A stretch of DNA of 64,000 nt from NCBI RefSeq assembly GCF_014645235.1, contig NZ_BMLM01000001.1, positions 1 to 64,000 of the forward strand, written 5' to 3'. Below, one piece after another: positions 26,863-34,701 of the stretch (its first letter is position 1; the number at the start of each line of letters is the position of its first letter). This DNA comes from Agrococcus terreus (GTDB lineage: Bacteria > Actinomycetota > Actinomycetes > Actinomycetales > Microbacteriaceae). Made by a program: the position numbers and the translations under genes. The notes beneath the pieces are model-generated. The model had not been told where the DNA came from. It ran no database searches and was given only the letters and a program-made list of their open reading frames with translations.

Positions 26863-27088
26863 GTCCCTCCAGGGTACTCTCGCGCGCCCACCCGGTCCGG
26901 GGCGCCGGCCGCGCCCAGCGGTCGACCGCGCATCCGGACCTGATCGCGCGAACCGGACCCGGTGTGCGGGGTCCCGTTCGGGGGGTGGGGTCCGCGAACG
27001 CGTCCAGCCGGAGCGAAGCGGGCGCTCCTAGGCTTGGACAACAGGTGTCGCCCAGACCGGGGCGGCCGGGAGGTCGAAGGAGACTGAC

Positions 27089-27859
27089 ATGACGGATCAC
27101 CGCGGACGCGGCGTGCTCATCACCGGCGGTGCGGGCGGCATCGGCGCCGAGACGGCGAAGGCGTTCCTCGAGCAGGGCGCCAAGGTCGCGATCGTCGACA
27201 TCTCGAGTGAGGCGCTCGAGCGGACGAAGGCCGAGCTCGACGGCCTGGGCGAGGTGCTGACGATCACGGCGAACGTGACCGACGAGGCCGACGTGCAGCG
27301 CTACGTGCAGGAGACGCTCGACGCCTTCGGCCGCATCGACGTGTTCTTCAACAACGCCGGCATCGAGGGCCGCATGGGACCGTTCACCGACCTCTCCGTC
27401 GACGACTTCGACCGCACCTTCGCGATCAACGCGAAGGGCGTCTTCCTCGGCCTCAAGCACGTGGCGCCCGTGATGGCCGCGGCAGGCGGCGGCGCGATCA
27501 TCAACACCTCGAGCGAGGCGGGCCTCGACGGCAGCCCCAACGTGCTCGCCTACATCGGCTCGAAGCACGCCGTCACCGGCATCACGAAGGCAGCGGCGCT
27601 CGAGATGGCCGGCACGGGCGTGCGCATCAACTCCGTGCACCCCTCGGGCGTCAGCACGGAGATGGTCAAGCGCATCGCCGCGGGCTTCGCGGGCCCCGAC
27701 GGCGACCCGGACGCGATCGACTTCTCGGCCGCGATCCCGGCGGGGCGCCTCGCCACCCCGCGTGACATCGCGAACGTCGTGGTCTTCCTCGGCAGCGACG
27801 AGGCGGAGTTCGTCACGGGCGCGCAGTGGCGCGTGGACGGCGGCGTCGGCGCGCGCTGA
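27089..27859 (+). CDS. Short-chain dehydrogenase/reductase
   Basis: This 256-residue classical SDR has cofactor motif TGGAGGIG (near residues 13-20), NNAG at ~88, catalytic serine in INTSSEAG and the Y-x-x-x-K pair in AYIGSKHA. The C-terminal DGGVGAR is typical. It is probably an NAD(P)-dependent alcohol or sugar dehydrogenase; substrate unknown. A strong ribosome binding site (GAAGGAG) precedes the ATG. It is monocistronic, ended by a perfect 17-bp hairpin. Confidence 0.85.
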   Translation: MTDHRGRGVLITGGAGGIGAETAKAFLEQGAKVAIVDISSEALERTKAELDGLGEVLTITANVTDEADVQRYVQETLDAFGRIDVFFNNAGIEGRMGPFTDLSVDDFDRTFAINAKGVFLGLKHVAPVMAAAGGGAIINTSSEAGLDGSPNVLAYIGSKHAVTGITKAAALEMAGTGVRINSVHPSGVSTEMVKRIAAGFAGPDGDPDAIDFSAAIPAGRLATPRDIANVVVFLGSDEAEFVTGAQWRVDGGVGAR

Positions 27860-27930
27860 CGCTCGCAGCGGGCCTCGATGCGGGCCGCGCGGGCCGCGTC
27901 CCGGTGCCAGGCCCGGGTCCGGGACCCCGT

Positions 27931-27970
27931 CGCGCATCCGGGACCCGTTCGAGCGGGTCCCGGATGCGCG
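27931..27970 (+). terminator. Perfect 17-bp hairpin after SDR gene
   Basis: CGCGCATCCGGGACCCG (27931-27947) pairs perfectly with 27954-27970 across the six-base loop TTCGAG. It lies about 70 bases after the SDR stop and 140 before the next start. There is no T-tract, as is common for actinobacterial terminators. The GGACCC/GGGTCC theme recurs in hairpins near 26930 and 29850. Confidence 0.7.
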
Positions 27971-28108
27971 GAGGGGTCCAGGGCGCGAGGCGGCGACGGC
28001 GATCCCGGCGGCGCGCGCGGCCTGCACGACAGGCGTAGCCTTGGGTGCGCAGCGAGGCTCCGGCACGCCAGACGTGCGCGACCGCCCTCCCGAGAACGGA
28101 GCGACTCC

Positions 28109-29158
28109 ATGCGCGACACGACGCAGACGCAGACCATGCAGGCAGTCCGGTACACGACCTTCGGCGAGCGGCCCGAGCTCGTCGAGGTCGAGCGGCCCGA
28201 GCCCGGACCCGGCGAGGTGCTACTGCGCATCACCGCATCCGGCCTCTGCCACTCCGACGAGGTCGTCATGTCGTTCCCCGAGGAGGGCTACCCGTACCCG
28301 ATGCCGATGACGCTCGGGCACGAGCCCGCGGGCGTCGTCGAGGCGCTCGGCGAGGGCGCTACCGGTGTCGAGGTGGGCGATGCCGTCATCGTCTACGGCT
28401 GCTGGGGCTGCGGCGTGTGCGCCATGTGCGCGAGCGGCCGCGAGCAGCTGTGCCTGCGCGGCATGGTCTCCCCCGGCCTCGGCCGCGACGGCGCCATGGC
28501 GGAGTACATGGTCGTCGACACCGCCCGCCACCTCGTGCCGATCGGCGACCTCGACCCGGTGCGCGCCGCATCCCTCACCGACGCCGCGCTCACGCCCTAC
28601 GAGGCGATCAAGAAGGTGCTGCCGCACCTGACCGGCGGGTCGACGGCCGTCGTGATCGGCGCCGGCGGCCTCGGCCACGTGGCCATCCAGCTGCTGCGCC
28701 AGCTGACCTCGGCGAAGGTGATCGCGCTCGACGTGGGCGAGGAGAAGCTCGCCTTCGCGCGCGAGATGGGCGCGCACGAGACGGTCGAGTCGAACGCGGA
28801 CGCGGCGGCGCGCGTGCGCGAGCTGACGGACGGGATCGGCGCGGAGGTCGTGCTCGACTTCGTCGGCATCGACGCCACGGGCGCGACCGCGATGGCGGCC
28901 GTGCAGGTGGGCGGCGCCGTGGTCTGCGTGGGCGCCGGCGGCGGCTCGGCGAAGGTGGGGCTGCTCGCCGCGCCGTACGACGTCGAGGTGCGCACCTCGC
29001 TGTGGGGCACGCGCGCGTCGCTGCTCGAGCTGGTCGGGATGGCGAAGCGCGGCGAGATCCGCATCGAGACGCAGACCTACCCGATCTCGCAGGCGCTCCA
29101 GGCGTACGCCGACCTGCACGACGGGAACGTGCGCGGGCGCGCCGTCGTGGTGCCGTGA
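28109..29158 (+). CDS. Zinc-dependent medium-chain alcohol dehydrogenase
   Basis: This 349-residue enzyme has catalytic zinc ligands in SGLCHSDE and GHEPAG, structural zinc cysteines in the [18 protein letters not shown] segment, and the NAD-binding turn GAGGLGHVA followed by an acidic residue (LDVG), favouring NAD+. It is expected to oxidise primary or secondary alcohols reversibly. A GGAG motif precedes ATG 28109; upstream in-frame sequence is the SDR terminator region and is rejected. The next gene follows after 71 bases. Confidence 0.88.
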   Translation: MRDTTQTQTMQAVRYTTFGERPELVEVERPEPGPGEVLLRITASGLCHSDEVVMSFPEEGYPYPMPMTLGHEPAGVVEALGEGATGVEVGDAVIVYGCWGCGVCAMCASGREQLCLRGMVSPGLGRDGAMAEYMVVDTARHLVPIGDLDPVRAASLTDAALTPYEAIKKVLPHLTGGSTAVVIGAGGLGHVAIQLLRQLTSAKVIALDVGEEKLAFAREMGAHETVESNADAAARVRELTDGIGAEVVLDFVGIDATGATAMAAVQVGGAVVCVGAGGGSAKVGLLAAPYDVEVRTSLWGTRASLLELVGMAKRGEIRIETQTYPISQALQAYADLHDGNVRGRAVVVP

Positions 29159-29229
29159 GCGGCGTCACGCGGCGCAACATGGGGCCGGATGCGGGCCGCG
29201 GCCCCGCGCCGATCGCTAGCGTCGGGAGC

Positions 29230-29802
29230 ATGCACCACGTCGCCGCGACCGCCGCCTCCGCCCCCGAGCCGGGCGACGCGGCCGCGCGGCTGCAGGCTGG
29301 ATCGCTCTCGGCCGACGCCTTCAAGGGCCTGTTCCGCGGGCACGCGGGCGGCGTCGCCGTGATCGCCGCGGATGCGGGCGACGGCCCCGTCGCGCTCACC
29401 GCCACCTCGGTGTCGTCGGTGAGCGCCGAGCCGCCGCTGCTGATCTTCTCGGTGTCGACGCAGTCGTCCGCCGCCGCTTCGATCGTGCGGGCCGAGACGG
29501 TCGTCGTGCACCTGCTCGACGCCGACGACCTCGCCCTCGCGCGCCTCGGCGCCGAGCGGGGCGCCGACCGCTTCGCCGACCGCTCGTCGTGGCGCCGGCT
29601 GGCGACGGGCGAGCCCGCGTTCCACGGGGTCCGGGCCTGGGTGCGCTGCGCCGTCATCTCCCGCATGGAGGCCGGCTCGTCGACCGTCGTCGCTGCGCAT
29701 GCGCTCGAGGCGCACGTCGAGCGCGAGCCGGGCGCCGCCGACGGGCTCGTGCACCACGACCGCACCTGGCACCGGCTCGGCGAGCACTCGCGGATCGGCT
29801 GA
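29230..29802 (+). CDS. Flavin reductase-like FMN-binding protein
   Basis: This 190-residue split-barrel protein matches the flavin_reduct domain: FKGLFRGHAGGVAVIAA, ALTATSVSSVSAEPPLL, FSVSTQSSA and the C-terminal GLVHHDRTWHRLG. Members reduce FMN/FAD with NAD(P)H, often for a separate monooxygenase, which is not encoded nearby. ATG 29230 lies seven bases after TAGCGT (29217-29222), so a leaderless start is likely. The first ~30 residues are Ala/Pro-rich and precede the fold. Confidence 0.82.
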   Translation: MHHVAATAASAPEPGDAAARLQAGSLSADAFKGLFRGHAGGVAVIAADAGDGPVALTATSVSSVSAEPPLLIFSVSTQSSAAASIVRAETVVVHLLDADDLALARLGAERGADRFADRSSWRRLATGEPAFHGVRAWVRCAVISRMEAGSSTVVAAHALEAHVEREPGAADGLVHHDRTWHRLGEHSRIG

Positions 29803-29849
29803 ACGCGCCCGTCGCGCCCGCGGCGCAGCGCCGTCGACCGGCGCGCCTC

Positions 29850-29911
29850 GTGGACCCGATCCTGATCGGCGGACCCGAAGGTTCGGGTCCACGCCGCAGG
29901 ATGGGGTCCAC
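29850..29911. terminator. Nested hairpins between convergent genes
   Basis: The inner pair GGACCCGAA (29871-29879) and TTCGGGTCC (29882-29890) is perfect. An outer pair joins GTGGACCCGATCCTG (29850-29864) with CAGGATGGGGTCCAC (29897-29911) with one mismatch. It lies between the convergent flavin reductase and the hypothetical gene, so it probably terminates both. Confidence 0.65.
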
Positions 29912-29938
29912 CGGGCGGCGACGGGGTGCGGGCGGGCG

Positions 29939-30394
29939 TCAGCGGATCGCGACGACCTCTACGAGCGCGCCGCCCGCGGCGTACCGCAGCGGCATCCCGG
30001 GATGCTCGATGGCGAACAAGAAGGTGCTCGTTCCCTCCTCGGACGCCACCTCGTAGCGGAGGCAGTCGCGCTCGCCGATCGCGAGCGCCACGCGCTCGGC
30101 GACGATCGTCGTGCGGTCGGCGGGGAACGCGGCGTGGGCCTGCAGCTCGAGCCACGTCGCGCGCGCCCGAGCCGGCTCGCCGAGCCAGGCCCCGTCGGGA
30201 TCGGCGGCGCCGGCCGCGATCGTCGCGCCCTCCGCATCCCCGTCCTCGAAGCGGTTCGCCCGCAGGGTCGCGGCACCGTCGGCGTCCACGGCGCGGATCA
30301 CGAGCAGGTGCCCGTCGGGGCAGCCGGCGCGGATCTCGTCGGCGGTGAACGGCGTCGGCGCGAGGCCGGGTCCGAGCACGTGCGGGTCGCTCAT
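29939..30394 (-). CDS. Conserved hypothetical protein
   Basis: This 151-residue protein belongs to no family I recognise. It is a soluble alpha/beta-type sequence with no signal peptide or membrane segment. A few motifs stand out: CPDGHLLVIR near residue 25, GDAEGATIAAGAADPDG near 52-68 and RDCLRYEVASEEGTSTFLF near 110-128. Start ATG 30394 is preceded six bases earlier by CATCAT, a weak version of the leaderless promoter element. It is convergent with the flavin reductase and downstream of a large hairpin, so it is a separate transcription unit. Confidence 0.6.
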   Translation of the reverse strand: MSDPHVLGPGLAPTPFTADEIRAGCPDGHLLVIRAVDADGAATLRANRFEDGDAEGATIAAGAADPDGAWLGEPARARATWLELQAHAAFPADRTTIVAERVALAIGERDCLRYEVASEEGTSTFLFAIEHPGMPLRYAAGGALVEVVAIR

Positions 30395-30472
30395 GGGGCG
30401 ATGATGCCACCGGGCGATGCGCACCGTGCGATGCGCACCGTGCGACGCGCATCCGAGCCGGACGCACACGCG

Positions 30473-30543
30473 TCGACAGGTGCGCCTCCGCCTCCCGGGT
30501 GCGGGTGGACCGGCACCCGGGAGGTCGGAGCGCACCTGTCGGC
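30473..30543 (-). terminator. Large hairpin after the TctA gene (GCGCCGACAGGTGC family)
   Basis: The two arms of about 29 bases (GACAGGTGCGC and CCTCCCGGGTGC are the conserved parts) pair almost perfectly around a loop of ~10 bases. Read in the direction of tctA transcription it begins GCGCCGACAGGTGC, starting 16 bases after the stop. The same opening with a different stem occurs after the genes ending at 36594 and 63111, with a related form at 40520. Confidence 0.75.
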
Positions 30544-30558
30544 GCGGTCCGGAGGCGG

Positions 30559-31941
30559 TCAGGCCACGAGCGCCATGATCGCCGGCACCGACAGCGCCGC
30601 GACGTAGAAGCCCATGAACTGCACGCCCGTGTGCATGTTGAACATGCGGTTGAGCAGGCCGCCGACGAGGCCGACCGTGAGCGCCACGAGGATCGCGACC
30701 AGGCCGCGCTCGTAGAGGCAGATCACCACGATGAGCGCCGCGAAGGCGCCGATGATCGCCTCGTGCGAGACCTTCCGCATCACCCAGCGAGCCGCGCGGT
30801 GCGCCTGCGTCATCGCGAACGGGTAGCTGATCACGACGGCGACGATGACCGCGAGGAGGCCGAACACCAGGAACTGCCACGGCTCGAGCATGTCGTGCAG
30901 GTTGTTCGTCGTGCCCGCCTCGGCGTCGATCGTGTAGACGGGCGGGGCGTTGAACAGCGGGTTGGCCGGACCGGCGGCCATCGGCGAGAGCGGCAGGCCG
31001 ATCGCGATGAGCGGGATGAGCGTCTCGGCGATGTACGTCGACTCGGTCGTGCCGTTGCGGATCGACATCGTCGACGTGAGGCGGTGGTAGCCGTTCTTGA
31101 AGCGGGTGCCGAAGAGCTCACCCATGAGCACCGTCATCGCCACGGGCGAGAACACGAACGTCGCGCTCGACACGGTGGCCGCCGCGGTCGTGTAGCCGAG
31201 CTGCTTCCGGTCGAGGACCCGCAGCGGGTTCGGGATGCGCCCCTTCCAGGTGCGCGTGTCGGCGGCGAGCTCGAACGTGCGCTGGTCGTCGCGCCCGATG
31301 AGCTTGCGGCCCGCGGGGCTCGAGGCCAGGAAGAGGTCGGCGATGAGCGGACCGGTCGCGATGCCGAGGAAGAACGAGATCGACAGGCCGCTGCCGGTCG
31401 TCGAGGTCGCGAACGCCTGCAGGCCGACGACGAGCAGCACGAACGGCACGAGCGCGAACAGCGCCGCCCAGCGGCCCTTCGAGAGGAAGGCGATGAGCAT
31501 CGCGGCGCCGAGGAAGAGCCACGGCGCCACCGAGCTGATGGCGTCGGCGAACGGCGTGAGCACGAGCGCGAAGAGCACGGCGAGGGGCACCGCGATGATC
31601 GCCGCGACGACGCCGCCGGAGATGGCCTTCCGGAGCGCGATGTGCGGCACGCCGAGCTCGCGGAGCATCTGCGCGTCGCGCAGGAGCGGCGCGGCCATGG
31701 TGTCGCCGGGGATGCCGAGCAGCGTGGTGGGCACCGCATGGGTGATGTGCTTCGACGCGATCGCCGCCATGAAGAAGGCGAACACGCCGGCCGGCGGGAC
31801 GCCGAGGAGGATGACGAGCAGCGTCACGGGGGCGATGGTCGCCGTCTCGTCGGTGCCCGAGACGAGGCCGAGGAGGCCGAACACGATGGCGCCGATGAGC
31901 GCCATCCCGAGGGCCCAGAGGGTGAGGTCGAGGAGCTCCAT
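30559..31941 (-). CDS. TctA-family permease (tripartite tricarboxylate transporter large subunit)
   Basis: This 460-residue, ~11-helix membrane protein has the TctA core features: VPTTLLGIPGDTMAAPLL with its conserved Gly-Ile-Pro-Gly loop, and LRKAISGGVVAAIIAVPLA. Length is slightly under the usual ~500. It starts one base into the stop of the preceding gene (TGATG). No TctC periplasmic binding protein is encoded nearby, which is unusual for a three-part system. Its operon with HMG-CoA reductase and lyase suggests uptake of mevalonate or a similar hydroxy-acid; the substrate is an inference. Confidence 0.82.
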   Translation of the reverse strand: MELLDLTLWALGMALIGAIVFGLLGLVSGTDETATIAPVTLLVILLGVPPAGVFAFFMAAIASKHITHAVPTTLLGIPGDTMAAPLLRDAQMLRELGVPHIALRKAISGGVVAAIIAVPLAVLFALVLTPFADAISSVAPWLFLGAAMLIAFLSKGRWAALFALVPFVLLVVGLQAFATSTTGSGLSISFFLGIATGPLIADLFLASSPAGRKLIGRDDQRTFELAADTRTWKGRIPNPLRVLDRKQLGYTTAAATVSSATFVFSPVAMTVLMGELFGTRFKNGYHRLTSTMSIRNGTTESTYIAETLIPLIAIGLPLSPMAAGPANPLFNAPPVYTIDAEAGTTNNLHDMLEPWQFLVFGLLAVIVAVVISYPFAMTQAHRAARWVMRKVSHEAIIGAFAALIVVICLYERGLVAILVALTVGLVGGLLNRMFNMHTGVQFMGFYVAALSVPAIMALVA

Positions 31942-32399
31942 CAGCGGTTCGCCTCCTGCTCGGAGCGCGGGTCGGCGGGCGCGGCGGCCTCACGGGCGGC
32001 GCGCTTGGCGTGCTGGCGGGCGAGGTCCTCGTAGAGGCCGAGCTCCTGCACCTCGCGCAGCACGGCGGCGGGCAGCTCGTCGGGGTCGCCGAGCGGGCCG
32101 TACTCGGCCTCGATCGCGTCCATCGCCTCCTCGCGCGAGCCCGCATCCGCGGCCGCGTCGACGAGGACGCGCTTGGGCGGGAAGATGCGCGCCGCGAGCA
32201 CGCCCGTGAGCACGCAGGCGCCGAGCCCGACGAGCAGCGCGTACGACTTCGCGAGCGCCGGCTCGACGTCGGTCTGCGAGAAGCCCCACGCGGCCAGCAG
32301 GTACGCGGGGGTCGCGAGGCCCACGCCGAGCAGGATGGACAGGAGCAGGTGGCGGCCGTCGACCGTGTCGCCCCACACCTCCAGGTACGAGCGCTTCAT
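31941..32399 (-). CDS. Two-helix membrane protein in TctB position
   Basis: This 152-residue protein has only two clear membrane helices (HLLLSILLGVGLATPAYLLAAW and ALLVGLGACVLTGVLAARI), followed by ~75 cytoplasmic, charged residues. TctB subunits normally have four helices, so this is either a reduced or a different small subunit. It sits directly between HMG-CoA lyase and TctA with overlaps on both sides (ATGA, TGATG), which argues for function with the permease. I do not recognise a named family. Confidence 0.7.
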   Translation of the reverse strand: MKRSYLEVWGDTVDGRHLLLSILLGVGLATPAYLLAAWGFSQTDVEPALAKSYALLVGLGACVLTGVLAARIFPPKRVLVDAAADAGSREEAMDAIEAEYGPLGDPDELPAAVLREVQELGLYEDLARQHAKRAAREAAAPADPRSEQEANR

Positions 32400-33352
32400 C
32401 GCGCCTCCCTTCCGCCCGCGAGCGCCTTCGCCACGCGGGATGTCGTGGCGCGGCCGAGCGCGTCGCTCAGCCATGCGCCGGTGCCGGCGAGCGCCGGCAG
32501 GTCGATGCCGTGCTCGATGCCGAGGCCGTCGAGCATCCAGACGAGGTCCTCGGTGGCGAGGTTGCCCGTCGCCGAGCGCGCGAACGGGCAGCCGCCGGTG
32601 CCCGCGACGGCGCTGTCGAAGACAGTGACGCCCGCCTGGAGACCGGCGAGCACGTTCGCGAGCGCCTGGCCGTAGGTGTCGTGGAGGTGCAGGCCGAGCT
32701 GCTCGACCGGCACCCCGCCCTCCTGCAGCGCGTCGACGAGCGCGCGCACGGCACCCGGGGTGCCGACGCCGATCGTGTCGCCGAGCGAGACCTCGTCGAC
32801 GCCCCAGTCGAGGAGGCGCTGCGCGAGCTCGACGGTCGGGGCGGCCTCGACGGCGCCCTCCCACGGGTCGCCGAAGACCATGGAGACGTAGCCGCGCACG
32901 CGCACGCCGCGCTCGACCGCGGCGCGGACGACGGCCTCGGCCGCCGCCTCCGACCGGGCCTTCGGCGCGCCCAGGTTGGCCTCGGAGAACGACTCGGTAG
33001 CGCTGAGGAAGACGGCGACCTCGCGCGCGCCCGCGGCGAGCGCGTCGTCGAGCCCGCGGAGGTTCGGGGTCAGGACGGGGAGGCGCGCCTCGACGTCGGC
33101 GAGCTCGCGCAGCACCGCGTCGGAGCCGGCCATCTGCGGCACGCGGTCGGCGCGGACGAAGCTGCCGGCCTCGATCACGGAGGCGCCGGCGGCCGCGAGG
33201 CGGCGCACGAGCTCGGCGCGGCGTGCGGGCTCGAGCGACACGGCCTCGGCCTGGAGGCCGTCGCGGGCGCCCACCTCCCAGATCGTGACGCGCTCGGGGA
33301 GGCCCTCGGCTCGGACGCGCATCGGCAGCCCGAGCGCGAGCGGGTCGCTCAT
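32396..33352 (-). CDS. mvaB: Hydroxymethylglutaryl-CoA lyase
   Basis: This 318-residue TIM-barrel lyase splits HMG-CoA to acetoacetate and acetyl-CoA. It shows the N-terminal EVGARDGLQ with catalytic Arg-Asp, HLHDTYGQALANV with metal-binding His pair, and the HMG-lyase active-site loop GTGGCPFARSATGNLATED with the catalytic Cys. The ATG overlaps the HMG-CoA reductase stop (ATGA). Pairing with a class II reductase is the organisation of the Pseudomonas mevalonii mvaAB operon for growth on mevalonate. Confidence 0.9.
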   Translation of the reverse strand: MSDPLALGLPMRVRAEGLPERVTIWEVGARDGLQAEAVSLEPARRAELVRRLAAAGASVIEAGSFVRADRVPQMAGSDAVLRELADVEARLPVLTPNLRGLDDALAAGAREVAVFLSATESFSEANLGAPKARSEAAAEAVVRAAVERGVRVRGYVSMVFGDPWEGAVEAAPTVELAQRLLDWGVDEVSLGDTIGVGTPGAVRALVDALQEGGVPVEQLGLHLHDTYGQALANVLAGLQAGVTVFDSAVAGTGGCPFARSATGNLATEDLVWMLDGLGIEHGIDLPALAGTGAWLSDALGRATTSRVAKALAGGREAR

Positions 33353-34614
33353 GCGCCCGACCGCAGCGCCACGAGCTCGCGCTCGGCGACGTCGGCGCGC
33401 ACGGCGCGCTGCTCGACGAGCCGCGCCGCGACCGCCTCGATCTCGTCGCCCTCCGCGCCCGCGGCGACCGCCACGTTGCGCGCGTGCAGCGCCATGTGGC
33501 CCTGCTGGATGCCCTCGGCGGCGAGCGCGCGCACCGCTGCCACGTTCTGCGCGAGGCCGACCGCGCAGATGAGCTGCGCGAGCTCCTGCGCCGTGCGCAC
33601 CTCGGTGAGCGCGACCGCCGCCTGCGCCGCGGGGTGCGAGCGGGTCGCGCCGCCCACGAGGCCCACCGCGATCGGCAGCTCGAGCGTGGCGACGAGGTCG
33701 CCGCCTTCGCCGCGCTCGAACCGCGAGAGCGAGCCGTAGTGGCCGTCCTGCACCGCGTGCGAGTGCGCGCCCGCCTCGACGGCGCGGGTGTCGTTGCCGG
33801 TCGCGAGCACGACGGCGCTGATGCCGTTCATGATGCCCTTGTTGTGCGTCGCGGCGCGGTACGGGTCGTCGGCCGCGAGCTGCGCGCCCGCGACCATGCG
33901 GTCGACGACGTCGGCGCCGCCGAGCACCTCGGCGGGGATGACCACGCGGGCGCGGCTGAGGCGGCGGTCGGCCTTGTTCGTGAGGATGCGCAGCAGCGGC
34001 TCGCCGCCCGCGAGCTCCGCGACGCGGCCCGAGATGGCCTCGGCCATCGTGTTCACCGCGTTCGCGCCCATCGCGTCGCGCACGTCGACGTGGAGGTGCG
34101 CGACGAGGTGCCTGCGTCCCTCCCGCTCCACGATCCGCACGTCGAGGTCGCGCACGCCGCCGCCGTGCTCGAGGAGCTTCGGGTCCTGCTCGTCGGCGAG
34201 CGCCATGAGCGCCTCGCGCTGCTCCAGGATGCGCAGGCGCGCGCCGTGCACGTCGGCGACGCCGATCACGTGGATCTGGGCCTGCATGATGGGCGCGGTG
34301 CTCGAGGTCGTGAAGCCGCCGCGCTCGCGCGCCATGCGGGCGATGTTGCTCGCCGCGGCGACGACGGAGGGCTCCTCGGTCGCCATCGGCACGAGCACCT
34401 CGCGGCCGTCGACGACGAAGTTCGTGGCGACGCCGACGGGGATGCCGATGCGGCCGACGACGTGCTCGATCATGCGGTCGGCGCGGGCCTCGTCGAGGCC
34501 GCCGTCCACGAGCGCCGCGAGCGCCTGCTCGTCGCCGACGGCGTCGGCGACGATCGCCCGCCGCTCCTCGATCGTGCGATTGCGCAGCCCGCTGAGCCTG
34601 CTCGTCCGTGCCAT
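33349..34614 (-). CDS. mvaA: HMG-CoA reductase, class II (probably degradative)
   Basis: This 421-residue enzyme interconverts mevalonate and HMG-CoA with NAD(P). Class II hallmarks are EHVVGRIGIPVGVATNF, the catalytic Glu in ATEEPSVVAAASN (80-81), the catalytic Lys in THNKGIMNGI, the cofactor-side DVRDAMGANAVNTMAE and the catalytic His in QGHMALHARN. ATG 34614 has a clear GGAGGAG site; an upstream in-frame ATG is rejected. No other mevalonate-pathway gene (mvaK, mvaD, mvaS) is in the window, whereas HMG-CoA lyase follows directly, favouring catabolism. Confidence 0.92.
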   Translation of the reverse strand: MARTSRLSGLRNRTIEERRAIVADAVGDEQALAALVDGGLDEARADRMIEHVVGRIGIPVGVATNFVVDGREVLVPMATEEPSVVAAASNIARMARERGGFTTSSTAPIMQAQIHVIGVADVHGARLRILEQREALMALADEQDPKLLEHGGGVRDLDVRIVEREGRRHLVAHLHVDVRDAMGANAVNTMAEAISGRVAELAGGEPLLRILTNKADRRLSRARVVIPAEVLGGADVVDRMVAGAQLAADDPYRAATHNKGIMNGISAVVLATGNDTRAVEAGAHSHAVQDGHYGSLSRFERGEGGDLVATLELPIAVGLVGGATRSHPAAQAAVALTEVRTAQELAQLICAVGLAQNVAAVRALAAEGIQQGHMALHARNVAVAAGAEGDEIEAVAARLVEQRAVRADVAERELVALRSGA

Positions 34615-34684
34615 CGTCGCCACTCCTCCGTGCTGCTCCGTCGTCAGCGGCACCAGTCAAGCGGCCGAGGGCGACCGCGCAGGT

Positions 34685-34697
34685 GTCCGATCCGGAC
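34685..34697. promoter_or_regulatory. Dyad GTCCG-ATC-CGGAC before the HMG-CoA reductase gene
   Basis: GTCCG (34685-34689) and CGGAC (34693-34697) form a 5-bp inverted repeat with a three-base centre, in the 87 bases between the PucR stop and the reductase start. A similar CGGA-TGTG-TCCG dyad occurs about 20 bases away inside the end of the PucR gene. These are candidate binding sites for the adjacent regulator. Function is inferred. Confidence 0.4.
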
Positions 34698-34701
34698 GCA
34701 A

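Noticed and set aside
26920-27010. GGACCC-rich segment between hemB and the SDR as a terminator
   Set aside because: The flanking genes diverge, so no transcript ends here; pairing is imperfect and the segment more likely holds promoters or a remnant repeat.
25882-28066. A much longer leftward frame continuing upstream of hemL into a giant protein
   Set aside because: The hemL start overlaps the hemB stop (ATGA), hemB is intact in another frame, and the extra sequence has no domain; it is a frame left open by high GC.
33349-34614. HMG-CoA reductase as the supplier of isoprenoids to the carotenoid operon
   Set aside because: It is coupled to HMG-CoA lyase, which would destroy HMG-CoA, and no other mevalonate-pathway gene is present; a degradative role fits better, although genes outside the window could change this.
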